A stretch of 64,000 nt of DNA, taken from NCBI RefSeq assembly GCF_015687175.1, contig NZ_JADPQG010000002.1, positions 310,001 to 374,000 on the forward strand, written 5' to 3'. The notes under the pieces are model-generated. The model made no database searches. It worked only from the letters and a program-made list of their open reading frames with translations, and had not been told where the DNA came from. How positions within the stretch are numbered: position 1 is the first letter of the stretch; every line of letters starts with the position of its first letter. Shown in pieces: positions 52,170-60,529 of the stretch. The stretch comes from Reinekea sp. G2M2-21 (GTDB taxonomy: Bacteria > Pseudomonadota > Gammaproteobacteria > Pseudomonadales > Natronospirillaceae). The translations under genes were made by a program, and so were the position numbers.

Positions 52170-54104
52170 TCAGGCATCTTCCTGGTTCGATTTCGATACC
52201 GGAGCCGACTGCATCATTTTACCGACCAGCCCCTGAATCACATTGCTCTTTCCAGCCAGACCATCGACTGCCTTACCGATAGACAGGGACTTGGCAAAGT
52301 TATCGAAGAAGTGGTCTTCTCCACCGACAATGTCGATCTTGGCTTTCTGCAGAGCAACAGCCAAGACTTCTGCGTTTTCTTTCGCAATTTCCTTACCGGC
52401 TTCCATCGATGCCAACGCTTCTTTCAAGGCCGTTTCCAGACCCATGCGGAACTCTTCGTGTTCACGTGCCTGTTCGCTCATGGAGTTCATGGCTTCGAAC
52501 TTATCAACCAGACCTTCAGCCTCGGCTTTGAATTGCGCGCGAGTCACATCAGCCTGTGCGGTACCGGTACCTAACAGAGCATCGGCTTCAGCGTCACCTT
52601 TTGCTTTAATTACATTCGCTTCGGCGATACCTTGCTTCTCAAGAGATTCCGCCTTGGCGTTCAAGACGTTGGCTTCGGCAATACCTTCTTTCTCCAGCGC
52701 TACAGCCTTAGCTTCCTGTACTTTGGCTTCAGCCAAGCCCAGAGCCGCCGATTCCGCCTGAATACCTTCCGCCAGTTTCTTCTTGGCATCGGCTTCCTTG
52801 GCTGCCGCTTCCAGTTCAGCCTGTGCGATAACCGTAATTTCAACAGAACGGTGCTTAGCGGCGAGTTCGTCAGCCTCCGCAGCTTTCACCTGCTTCACTT
52901 TCTGTTCTTCGGCCAGTGCTTCTGCTGCCAGAACCTGCGTTTGCTTGGCTCGGTCGGCTTCAGACACTTCGCGTACTTCCTTTATGCGCTCTTCTTCCAC
53001 GGCCACGGTTTTATCCACGGCCACACGCTCACGAATGACGTTGGCGATTTCTTTCTTCTCTACTTCAACCGCTTTTTCGGCTTCAATGCGCTGTAGTTCC
53101 ACTTCACGTTCACGAGAAACAATTTCCAGATCACGGGCACGGGTCACCTTTTCCTGCTCGATGGCCACAGCACGCAATCGGTTCTGTTCAGCCACTTCCA
53201 TTTCACGTTTCTGGTTTTCCGTTTGTACGGCCAATTCCTGATCGGTCAGAATCGTTGCCTGTTGTGCCTTGAGGCGCTCTTCTTCCTGAACCTTGCGTGT
53301 TTCGGCTTCTTCACGCGCGATAATGGTCTCGATTTCACGTTTTTGCTTGGCTTCGGCATCGGATTGTTGACGCTCCAACTCCAGCATGGCCTCAACGGTT
53401 TCCACATTCTTTTTCTTAATCGCCAACTCTTCGTCGCGGGAGAAGTTGTTGGTCTGAATGTTTTGCGTCGCCGTCAGTTCGGTGATTTTACGGATACCTT
53501 CGGCATCAAGAATATTGCTTGGGTCCAACGACGATTTCGGCGTCTGCTCCAAGTAGTCGATCGCAACGTCTTCCAGCACATAGCCGTTCAAGTCATTGCC
53601 GATAACTTCGATGATTTTGTCGCGGAACTCCTGACGGTTTTCAAACAGCTTCACAAAGTCAATTTGCTTACCCACGGTTTTCAGCGCTTCGGAGAATTTC
53701 GCGTTGAACAGATCGTTCACTGCGTCTTTGCTGGATGCCCGATTTGCCCCAATCGATTTTGCAACCTTGAGTACATCTTCGGCTGTTTCATTTACCCGCA
53801 GATAAAAAGCTACCGTAATGTCCGCACGCATGTTGTCGGCACAGATCAATCCGTCCTTACCGCGTCGATCCACTTCCATGGTAATCAATGAGATTCTCAT
53901 TAATTCCTTTTTGTAGATGATCGGTAACACAAAGCCACCGGTAAACTTGACCTTTGGTGTTGAGGACAGGTCGTTGACGATTAACGCCACCCCCTGCTCA
54001 ACTTTGACGTAAAAGGCTTTGAACAGAATCCCTAAGCCTATAATTACAGCGAACACGACGCCCACTGCGGTTAGTATCGGCGCGAGAATTGCTAAATCCG
54101 CCAT
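52170..54104 (-). CDS. yqiK: Flotillin-like protein YqiK
   Basis: 644 residues. An N-terminal membrane segment (about 8-30), the SPFH/band-7 domain (about 35-230, with VEQGVALIVND, KGKDGLICADNMRADITVAFYLRV-like start and ENRQEFRDKIIEVIGNDLNGYVLEDVAIDYLEQTPK), then a long alpha-helical coil of Glu/Ala-rich repeats (GIAEANVLNAKAESLEKQ and GIAEANVIKAKGDAEADA), as in flotillins. It builds large membrane scaffolds linked to membrane fluidity. The gene follows yqiJ by 27 bases and the giant ATPase follows after 134 bases. Confidence 0.93.
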   Translation of the reverse strand: MADLAILAPILTAVGVVFAVIIGLGILFKAFYVKVEQGVALIVNDLSSTPKVKFTGGFVLPIIYKKELMRISLITMEVDRRGKDGLICADNMRADITVAFYLRVNETAEDVLKVAKSIGANRASSKDAVNDLFNAKFSEALKTVGKQIDFVKLFENRQEFRDKIIEVIGNDLNGYVLEDVAIDYLEQTPKSSLDPSNILDAEGIRKITELTATQNIQTNNFSRDEELAIKKKNVETVEAMLELERQQSDAEAKQKREIETIIAREEAETRKVQEEERLKAQQATILTDQELAVQTENQKREMEVAEQNRLRAVAIEQEKVTRARDLEIVSREREVELQRIEAEKAVEVEKKEIANVIRERVAVDKTVAVEEERIKEVREVSEADRAKQTQVLAAEALAEEQKVKQVKAAEADELAAKHRSVEITVIAQAELEAAAKEADAKKKLAEGIQAESAALGLAEAKVQEAKAVALEKEGIAEANVLNAKAESLEKQGIAEANVIKAKGDAEADALLGTGTAQADVTRAQFKAEAEGLVDKFEAMNSMSEQAREHEEFRMGLETALKEALASMEAGKEIAKENAEVLAVALQKAKIDIVGGEDHFFDNFAKSLSIGKAVDGLAGKSNVIQGLVGKMMQSAPVSKSNQEDA

Positions 54105-54131
54105 GATGGTTTCTCCATTTCCAGGTTGTTA

Positions 54132-54800
54132 TTAAGCGTTGCCGAGGAATTCGTCTTCAGAGACGACTCGATACACGTTTTTGTCGTTGAGGTATTCATA
54201 GGCAACCACCCGGTCGCCCTGTTTGAAAGAGTTAGGTTGGTCACAGCGTATTTTCAGCATCAGACCGGCACCACCGTCGTTAAGCATCGCTTCGCCGAAA
54301 TTTTCATCCACGCGAGACGTCCGCACGATCAGAACCTTACCCAAAATGCTTTTATTCGAAGTTGTCTCGCTGGTAAAAAATTTCCGTAACGGTTTGATTA
54401 TTTGTGCAGTGAGCATGGTCGATAAGTAAAGAGACCCAAGCAAAACCAGTGAACCCAGGCCAAACTGCATCCAGACCGATTCCAGCGGACGGACAAAAAA
54501 GTGCACGCTGTAATAGCATAGAAGCCAGCCAATCAGGGAAATCAAGGTGATGATCAAAGTCGTAGGGACACCATTCAAACCAAACTTCATCATCAACCCA
54601 GCTAAGGCGTTTATCTGCCCAATATCCGTATCTGGTTCCGGCAGATCAACATCCAACGCGTCGATGTCAACCAGACCCAAGACAGCCACTAGCCAATAGA
54701 GCATGGACAGCAATAAGAAAAAGGTAAAGAACACCGTTGGGAATGATGCAATGTTCTGATAGAACGGGTCCATCCCTTCGAGGAAGAAAACAGCAAACAT
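54132..54800 (-). CDS. yqiJ: YqiJ (DUF1449) membrane protein with NfeD-like OB domain
   Basis: 222 residues: two to three membrane segments in the first 130 residues (FPTVFFTFFLLLSMLYWLVAVLGLVDIDALDVDLP; TTLIITLISLIGWLLCYYSVHFFV; GSLVLLGSLYLSTML), and a C-terminal OB-fold-like domain (SILGKVLIVRTSRVDENFGEAMLNDGGAGLMLKIRC, FKQGDRVVAYEYLNDKNVYRVV). YqiJ is the partner of the YqiK flotillin. AAGGAG lies 6 bases before the start. It is 9 bases from the PspA paralogue and 27 bases before yqiK. Confidence 0.9.
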   Translation of the reverse strand: MFAVFFLEGMDPFYQNIASFPTVFFTFFLLLSMLYWLVAVLGLVDIDALDVDLPEPDTDIGQINALAGLMMKFGLNGVPTTLIITLISLIGWLLCYYSVHFFVRPLESVWMQFGLGSLVLLGSLYLSTMLTAQIIKPLRKFFTSETTSNKSILGKVLIVRTSRVDENFGEAMLNDGGAGLMLKIRCDQPNSFKQGDRVVAYEYLNDKNVYRVVSEDEFLGNA

Positions 54801-54809
54801 AATATCTCC

Positions 54810-55502
54810 TTATTTTTTCTTAGCCTGCAATCGATCAAACACACGATCGATCTGCGTACCATTGGTTTTAATACCGGCCTGTTCCAATTTGGCCAGCAAG
54901 TCATCTTTCTCAGCGGATACGTTCAAGTCGTTGTCCACATCAAACTGCGCGGCTTTGTGTGCCTGACGTTGACGCAATCGCTCCAGGGAATCCTGCGCAG
55001 TTTGTATGCGCTTACCTGATCCGGCGCTACGTTGCGAAATAGCGGCCTGCGCACGCTGTACACTTTGCGTTGCTTTTATCGTATCCAACTGTTGCTTCAA
55101 GCGGGTGACACTGCGCTCGGTTTGACGAAGAATCTGCTGAGCGTCTTTGACGTGACGGGCGTAGGCAGCCCTTTCATCGACAGCGTCCTGCTGTTGCGCT
55201 TCAAACTCGACGATTTTTTCGGCCACTTCCAACGCCAGCGCTTCATTATTTTGGGTAAGGGCCTGACGGGCATAGTCCTCATGCTCGGTAATTTTCCGCT
55301 GCCAATCATTGACCTGTTCGTCGGCCAGTTTCTGTTTGGCCATCAACTCAGCCAGGGCATCCCGTGCTTCACTCAGGGCAATGGAAGCTGAACGCACTTC
55401 GTCGTCCAACAATCGGATTGCCCGCGCATCAGCGCGAGATTCACTGTGTTCGTCATCGTCACCTTTCAACGCGGCAATCATCTTCGACCAGATATTCATC
55501 AT
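54810..55502 (-). CDS. PspA/IM30-family protein (YjfJ-type paralogue)
   Basis: 230 residues, almost entirely coiled coil, with the PspA/Vipp1 profile: WSKMIAALKGDDDEHSE start, LDDEVRSASIALSEARDALAELMAKQKLADEQVNDWQRKI and EKIVEFEAQQQDAVDERAAYARHVKDAQQILRQTERSVTRLKQQLDTIKATQSVQ. Such proteins polymerise into ESCRT-III-like membrane coats (family knowledge). It differs from the canonical PspA at the right edge. Its start overlaps the DUF2170 stop by 4 bases (ATGA) and yqiJ follows after 9 bases. Confidence 0.9.
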   Translation of the reverse strand: MMNIWSKMIAALKGDDDEHSESRADARAIRLLDDEVRSASIALSEARDALAELMAKQKLADEQVNDWQRKITEHEDYARQALTQNNEALALEVAEKIVEFEAQQQDAVDERAAYARHVKDAQQILRQTERSVTRLKQQLDTIKATQSVQRAQAAISQRSAGSGKRIQTAQDSLERLRQRQAHKAAQFDVDNDLNVSAEKDDLLAKLEQAGIKTNGTQIDRVFDRLQAKKK

Positions 55503-56131
55503 GCCTCCCTGCGCGCGTCATCAATCAGGTAGTCGGCATAGGCTTCGGTTACCTGCAACACATTGGTGGCGAGCGTTTCTATCTCGATCAATACACTGTT
55601 TAACACCGAAGCCCAGCTTAACGCACCAAACATCGTGTAGGATGCTAGGCCGTCTTCACCGGTCTCCAGGCTGATCGTCGACAGCGGAAAATACTTGTGC
55701 GTCATCAATACCAGTTCGTTAAACGCCGCCACGTCCTGCACATGCGACATCGGCCACAACAAACACTCGACCAGTATCTGTTCACCGCTGACCGTCAGAA
55801 ACAGGGGTAAGTCACCAAATTCGGTCATTTCAATCAACAACACCGGTTCTGCACCCTCAATGAATTCCAGGCGCGCGCGCCCTGTGCTCACCAACTCGGT
55901 GGCTTTTAACGCATGAAATAAACTGGATGTGGTCCAAACCAACGCTTCTGACGCCATCGCTTTTCCTCCGACTGCCGCTCCTTCCGCATCTTCCAGGCGC
56001 AATTGCTTCTCATACGCCAACAACTGCTGGGTATGCTCTGGGCGAATCCACACTTCTTTCTTAACCAGCCCTTGCTCGCGCAAGCGGCGGCGAAATTCGC
56101 GTTGATAATGGGCGGACGTTTTAACTTGCAT
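55499..56131 (-). CDS. DUF2170 (YjfI-like) protein with ribbon-helix-helix-like N-terminus
   Basis: 210 residues. The N-terminus REFRRRLREQGLVKKEVWIRPEHTQQLLAYEKQLR has the pattern of ribbon-helix-helix DNA-binding segments (compare antitoxin-type RHH proteins). The remaining 140 residues follow DUF2170, e.g. FLTVSGEQILVECLLWPMSHVQDVAAFNELVLMTHKYFPLS and ASVLNSVLIEIETLATNVLQVTEAYADYL. It heads the operon with the PspA paralogue. The two ACATGTAAG sites just upstream could be its operators. Start ATG 56131. Confidence 0.85.
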   Translation of the reverse strand: MQVKTSAHYQREFRRRLREQGLVKKEVWIRPEHTQQLLAYEKQLRLEDAEGAAVGGKAMASEALVWTTSSLFHALKATELVSTGRARLEFIEGAEPVLLIEMTEFGDLPLFLTVSGEQILVECLLWPMSHVQDVAAFNELVLMTHKYFPLSTISLETGEDGLASYTMFGALSWASVLNSVLIEIETLATNVLQVTEAYADYLIDDARREA

Positions 56132-56147
56132 GGCGGTGAATTTAGAA

Positions 56148-56184
56148 CCTTACATGTAAGGGGTCAAACAGTTTCACATGTAAG
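56148..56184. promoter_or_regulatory. Palindrome and half-site upstream of the DUF2170-PspA operon
   Basis: CCTTACATGTAAGG (56148-56161) is a perfect 14-base dyad lying 17 bases ahead of the DUF2170 start codon, and the 9-base ACATGTAAG is repeated 24 bases further out (56176-56184). A tandem dyad/half-site at two to three helical turns is typical of an operator for a small RHH- or HTH-type regulator. The likely binder is the DUF2170 protein itself (inference from its RHH-like N-terminus). Confidence 0.55.
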
Positions 56185-56822
56185 ATGAAAAGTTGTGACC
56201 AAAGTCATGTTCACGAAACAGTGAGCAGGGGGAGCAAGAATGAAGCCGAAGGGTGACGCACTGTAGCGAAACAGCCGCATGTTTGTCTATCAAAATGACA
56301 ACGTACTATGGAAAACAGCGGCAACCCGAATAGCACTGACTCAAACTTCATTAGTCATTAAATCTAATTGTCGAAAGCTACCGCGACTTGGCTCACCTGC
56401 GAGTTTATTATCTTTAAGGGTCGAACTGGTCTGACGATTGGGGTTTGTTCTTAGCGAAAAAATCCCAGAGGATTTTCCTTTCCAAGGGGTGATTCCCTTG
56501 TACCCCCTTTTTCCGCCAACGTTGGTTACCTTCCAGCTGCTGTGCTCGGTCAAACGGGCTCGGGCGTGCGCCGACACATCGGCATTCCCTGCACGCACAA
56601 CGCTTTCAACGCCTTCCCTAGCGTTGAATCCGTTGTCTCGCTCAACACCTGTCAGCCAACGCAGTGCTGGCTCGCTGTTTCTGCCAACTCGAGTGACATC
56701 AAGCTTTTTTAAAAGGCTTCATGACCGGCGGTGCAGCGACTGCTGGTGTTTTTTTGCCTTGCAAACGACCACGCAAAACCATTGCGGGGGCCTTGCTAGA
56801 CGTCCTGCTGTCCCAGGCCCAT
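56185..56822. other. Long non-coding stretch holding repeat copy B
   Basis: About 640 bases without a supported gene, containing the structured repeat copy B (described separately). Frames on both strands of up to 139 codons run across it, but they are the product of the repeat and have no ribosome site. Confidence 0.35.
56451..56665. repeat. Structured intergenic repeat, copy B
   Basis: A diverged copy of the element at 39640-39937: GATTTTCCTTTCCAAGGGG-GAT-CCCTTG, stem 1 at 56483-56500; outer stem GCGTGC/GCACGC (56564-56569 with 56591-56596) enclosing an extra hairpin GCCGA-CACA-TCGGC (56570-56583) and the ATTCCCTG loop motif; stem 3 CAACGC/GCGTTG (56607-56626), then AATCCGTTG and GTCAGCCAACGCAG. 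It lacks the 80-base palindromic insert of copy A. Confidence 0.8.
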
Positions 56823-58997
56823 TCAGTCCAGCCGAGCAAACATTGACGCTGGCTTAAAACCGAACAGTTTGGCCAGGAAAACGTCAGGTAGTTTCTGAAT
56901 TTGGGTGTTGTAGAGCTCGACAGAATCGTTATAACCGTTGCGGATCAGACTTAGTTCATCCTCAGTGCGCTCCATCTGTTTGCGGAATGTCTGCACCAGT
57001 GAGTTCGCTTTCAAATCCGGGTATGCCTCCACACGCGCAATAAAGGCTTTGACGACCTTTTTTTCGTACTGCAGCTGCTTGGTTGCCTGCTCAGGATCTT
57101 CAGAATAACTGGCTTGACCGCTGCGCATTTTGGTCATGGCTTCCATCAATTTTTGCTCATGGGCCATATAGCCTTGCACAGTACTCAGCAACTGAGGCCA
57201 TAAATCGTGCCGACGTTGCAGCAACGTATCGATATCCGCGCGGGTTTTGTCGACCCGGTTTTTCAGAAACACCAGTCCGTTGTAATGCAGAATGAGGGTA
57301 ATGAATGACAACATCAGCGGTACAACCAGCGAGACCTTGATCAGATCCAACGGTGTCAGGGAGCCACTGCCGGACAACAATACTGTCCCGGCGACCAGGC
57401 TGAACCCAAGGGCCAGGCCGGTCAACATAAAGCCAGCGGCACCTTTACCTTTGACCACCTCGTCTTCTTCCTGAGTGGTAATCAGGAACTCAAAGTCATC
57501 ACTGTTCTGCACAGACAATTGCGCGGCGTTCTCATCGGCAATGCCGGCAAATCCCAAGCAATAAACGTTGCGAAAGGGCGGTAGCCAGTATTCAGAGTAA
57601 CGCATTTTGCCGCGACGATCGACCTGCTTCTCGGGAAACACAATGTTTGCTCCCGCTGGATTAACCACCACTTTGCCGGATTGATCTTCCAACCAGAAAC
57701 GGGATTCTTCACCCCCTTCTTCCACCGTTACCCATTTCGCGTTTTTACCACTGCCGCGTTTTTCCTCCACGGTATATTTGTAGGCCACGCATTTCTGCTG
57801 ATTTAACCGACTGGAGAGCGGCGGTGCGACCTCATCGTCAACATCAATCATGCCAAACAATTCAGTTATCCCGTAGGTTAAACCCGTGGTCTGGGAGGTG
57901 GGGATAAATTCCACCAGTCGTTTGAATCGAATGGCTTTCAATGCCCAGAAGATCAACCCCACGGTAAACAAGGCACTCAAACCAGCCACCGTCAGGATTA
58001 ACCACTGTTTATCGAACCGACTGTTATCGATGTCCACCAGACGACCTTCGATCCGATGTTGCGTCGCTTCGTCCAAGGCGGGCGGACGGAAGGATCGCTT
58101 TTCGGCCACTGTAAACAGCAGGCTGTCTGGCCACTGGTCTGCGCTGCGTTTAATACTTGCGTACATCGCGTATAAGTCTTCCAGTGCTTCCTGTCGATTA
58201 CTGGCCATCGCGCCAACAGACCGCTCCTGGTATATCGCCGCAGTGTTATGCCAATCCTTTTGCAAGTGCACAGCACCGAGCACCCACAGTGCTGCGAACA
58301 ACCCCAGGGTCATGAAGGTGACAAATACCCAATATCGATGCACTCCAAAAACAACAAGCAGAGCAGCGAGACCAACGGCGAGCAGGCCAGTCGCAGCGGA
58401 AATCAACAACCCAGATAAGAACAGGGCATCGCCACCTTCGGTTTTCAGGGATTGATACGTAACCAGAGTCGTCAAGTCATACTTCATCGCGGATAGGTTA
58501 AAGGATTGAGACTGGTCATCATAAAAGGCCAGCATTTGCAGGTTGTCACCTTGGCGGATGGTATGTTCAGTGTATATTCGACTGCCGGATTTTTGCCGAT
58601 GGGTTTGCCGGGCTGTCCAATCAATAGCCGACACGTTAAACCCTGGTTGCAAGGCGACTTCAGCGCCGGAATCCACTAACAGAAAGGCCGTCGCGCTTTC
58701 TCCAGAATCCAGTGTCCGAGTTTTCCGGTTGCCATCGGAATCGGTGTATTCTTCTTCCAGCTTAAAACGAAAGTAGACCACTTTGTCTTTGGAATAGGGT
58801 GCGGTAATGGTTTTGCCACCGTCCTTCACCTGGCCCTGAACCGCATAGACACCATGGGTTAAGGCAGATAGCGGCGTCATCGGTAATCGGTCCAACTGAC
58901 GGACGTCGGACAATTGCGCAAAGCCCCATTGAAAGCAAAATATTGCAGCCCCTATCAATACGGCACTCAGTAAGCCGTAACCCAACCGTTTTAACAT
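56823..58997 (-). CDS. Membrane protein with two GIDE-like domains fused to a C-terminal LemA domain
   Basis: 724 residues. Membrane segments at about 8-28, 190-215, 222-245, 331-353, 522-545 and 553-573. Two GIDE/MULAN-like domains: residues about 45-170 (HGVYAVQGQVKDGGKTITAPYSKDKVVYFRFKLEEEYT, DSGAEVALQPG) and about 375-510 (CVAYKYTVEEKRGSGKNAKWVTVEEGGEESRFWLEDQSG). The last 150 residues are a LemA domain: NRVDKTRADIDTLLQRRHDLWPQLLSTVQGYMAHEQKLMEA ... SLIRNGYNDSVELYNTQIQKLPDVFLAKLFGFKPASMF. In many bacteria LemA and the GIDE-type protein are two adjacent genes; here they are one. The gene lies between the flotillin-PspA cluster and pdxJ. Confidence 0.85.
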   Translation of the reverse strand: MLKRLGYGLLSAVLIGAAIFCFQWGFAQLSDVRQLDRLPMTPLSALTHGVYAVQGQVKDGGKTITAPYSKDKVVYFRFKLEEEYTDSDGNRKTRTLDSGESATAFLLVDSGAEVALQPGFNVSAIDWTARQTHRQKSGSRIYTEHTIRQGDNLQMLAFYDDQSQSFNLSAMKYDLTTLVTYQSLKTEGGDALFLSGLLISAATGLLAVGLAALLVVFGVHRYWVFVTFMTLGLFAALWVLGAVHLQKDWHNTAAIYQERSVGAMASNRQEALEDLYAMYASIKRSADQWPDSLLFTVAEKRSFRPPALDEATQHRIEGRLVDIDNSRFDKQWLILTVAGLSALFTVGLIFWALKAIRFKRLVEFIPTSQTTGLTYGITELFGMIDVDDEVAPPLSSRLNQQKCVAYKYTVEEKRGSGKNAKWVTVEEGGEESRFWLEDQSGKVVVNPAGANIVFPEKQVDRRGKMRYSEYWLPPFRNVYCLGFAGIADENAAQLSVQNSDDFEFLITTQEEDEVVKGKGAAGFMLTGLALGFSLVAGTVLLSGSGSLTPLDLIKVSLVVPLMLSFITLILHYNGLVFLKNRVDKTRADIDTLLQRRHDLWPQLLSTVQGYMAHEQKLMEAMTKMRSGQASYSEDPEQATKQLQYEKKVVKAFIARVEAYPDLKANSLVQTFRKQMERTEDELSLIRNGYNDSVELYNTQIQKLPDVFLAKLFGFKPASMFARLD

Positions 58998-59156
58998 AAG
59001 CGTTCCCTGTCTCCATTTACGGGTATTTGGTACCGGTTCTGTAACCGCGCATTCCAGTGGACACGAAATTATTGCGACCAGACCCTAGTACATCGTGTTG
59101 AGATGATTACACTATCGCACCGAAACCGCGATGCAATCACCAACATAGGATAAACC

Positions 59157-59891
59157 ATGACCGAACTCAGCGTTAATGTGAATAAACTGGCTCTGCTGCG
59201 CAACTCGCGCGGACACGATGCACCCAATGTCGTTGAGTTCGCAAAAAAGTTTATCGACCTTGGCGTTAAAGGTATCACCATTCATCCTCGGCAGGATGAA
59301 CGCCACATTACCCGTCAGGATGCGCGCGATCTGGGTAACCTGATCCGCCCTCTGGCCGGTATTGAGTTAAACATTGAAGGCTACCCTTCAGAAGAGTTCC
59401 TGCTATTGATTGAAGAAGTTAAGCCTGATCAGACGACATTGGTACCCGATTTACCAGATCAGCTAACCAGTGACCATGGTTTTGACTTCCACACTCAGGC
59501 TGAATTTCTGGCACCCATCTTGGATCGCCTGAAAAAAACCGGCACCCGGGTGTCGGTGTTCCTTGACCCTGACCTGGAACAGGTCGAACTAGCGGCCAAA
59601 TCCCAAGCCGACCGTATTGAACTGTATACCGAAGAATACGCTCGCGAATTCAACAGCCCCAAACATGCCGAAGTACACCAGCGTTACCACGATGCCGCGG
59701 TATTGGCGACGAAATTGGGGTTAGAGCTGAACGCAGGCCATGACCTGAACCTGGACAACCTGGCGAAGTTCGTCACCATCCCGGGCATTCTGGAAGTGTC
59801 GATTGGTCATGCGCTGATCATCGAATGCCTCGAATATGGCATGCCGTATGTCGCGCGCCAGTACCTGGCCATCTGTGCCGCGTCGGCGTAG
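59157..59891 (+). CDS. pdxJ: Pyridoxine 5'-phosphate synthase
   Basis: 244 residues, full length. SVNVNKLALLRNSRGHDAPN, GITIHPRQDERHITRQDARDL, NIEGYPSEEFLLLIEEVKPDQTTLVPDLPDQLTSDHGFD, VSVFLDPDLEQVELA, LNAGHDLNLDNLA and EVSIGHALIIECLEYGM are the conserved blocks around the phosphate and catalytic sites (Glu/His). It condenses deoxyxylulose 5-phosphate with aminoacetone phosphate in de novo vitamin B6 synthesis. The HAD phosphatase gene follows 5 bases later and is probably cotranscribed. Confidence 0.95.
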   Translation: MTELSVNVNKLALLRNSRGHDAPNVVEFAKKFIDLGVKGITIHPRQDERHITRQDARDLGNLIRPLAGIELNIEGYPSEEFLLLIEEVKPDQTTLVPDLPDQLTSDHGFDFHTQAEFLAPILDRLKKTGTRVSVFLDPDLEQVELAAKSQADRIELYTEEYAREFNSPKHAEVHQRYHDAAVLATKLGLELNAGHDLNLDNLAKFVTIPGILEVSIGHALIIECLEYGMPYVARQYLAICAASA

Positions 59892-59896
59892 ATCCT

Positions 59897-60529
59897 ATGC
59901 AACCGGGCGCAGACGACAACATTCAGCATCTGGTGTTTGACATGGGTGGAGTGCTGGTCGAGATCGACTGGCACGGCAAGATATCTCAATTGCTCGGCAA
60001 AGACATTCCGTTTAACGAAATTCATGCCCTTTGGGCTGCGTCACCGGCGGTCAATGATTTTGAACATGGCCGTAGCGATTTCGACACCTTCACCGAAGCC
60101 TTTATCGCAGAACAAGAATTGCAGATCAGCCACAGCGACTTCCAGCGCGAGTTCTTGGCCATTGTCATCGGCGAGTTTGCGGGTATCAGCGAGCTGCTGG
60201 CGTCGCTGCAACCTCATTACACGTTGAGCCTGCTCAGCAATACCAACACCGCGCATTGGCAACATATTATTGAACATACCGCTTTCTTATCTTGGATCGA
60301 TAACCCTTTCACCAGCATTGAATTTGGTTTGATGAAACCAGTCCCGGCCATATACCAACGGCTTATCAAAGAATTGAAATGCCAGCCTGAGAATATTCTG
60401 TTTTTCGATGATGGCCTGGCGAACGTCATGGCGGCCAGAGCGGAAGGTTTGCGGGCCGAACAGGTCTTCGGCCCAGAAGATATTAAGCGAGTCCTTAAAA
60501 ACTACTCGCTGATTCCTTCGAACGGGTAA
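59897..60529 (+). CDS. HAD-superfamily phosphatase (YihX-like)
   Basis: 210 residues from the ATG at 59897, six bases after the pdxJ stop; the longer frame inside pdxJ is not needed. Motif I LVFDMGGVLVEIDW (Asp15), motif II SLLSNTNTAHW, motif III lysine in LMKPVPAIYQRL and motif IV ILFFDDGLANVMAARAEG are in place, with an alpha-helical cap between I and II. It is a cytoplasmic phosphatase of unknown substrate; sugar phosphates are typical for YihX. Its end overlaps the convergent oxidoreductase gene by 28 bases. Confidence 0.87.
   Translation: MQPGADDNIQHLVFDMGGVLVEIDWHGKISQLLGKDIPFNEIHALWAASPAVNDFEHGRSDFDTFTEAFIAEQELQISHSDFQREFLAIVIGEFAGISELLASLQPHYTLSLLSNTNTAHWQHIIEHTAFLSWIDNPFTSIEFGLMKPVPAIYQRLIKELKCQPENILFFDDGLANVMAARAEGLRAEQVFGPEDIKRVLKNYSLIPSNG

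Noticed and set aside
52164-53891. Several long plus-strand frames of 130-222 codons
   Set aside because: Shadows of the repetitive Glu/Ala-rich flotillin coil, read as Ser/Ala/Cys- or Phe/Leu-rich peptides.
56438-56857. 139-codon plus-strand frame and the 85-codon minus-strand frame near it as genes
   Set aside because: Both run across repeat copy B and have no ribosome site.
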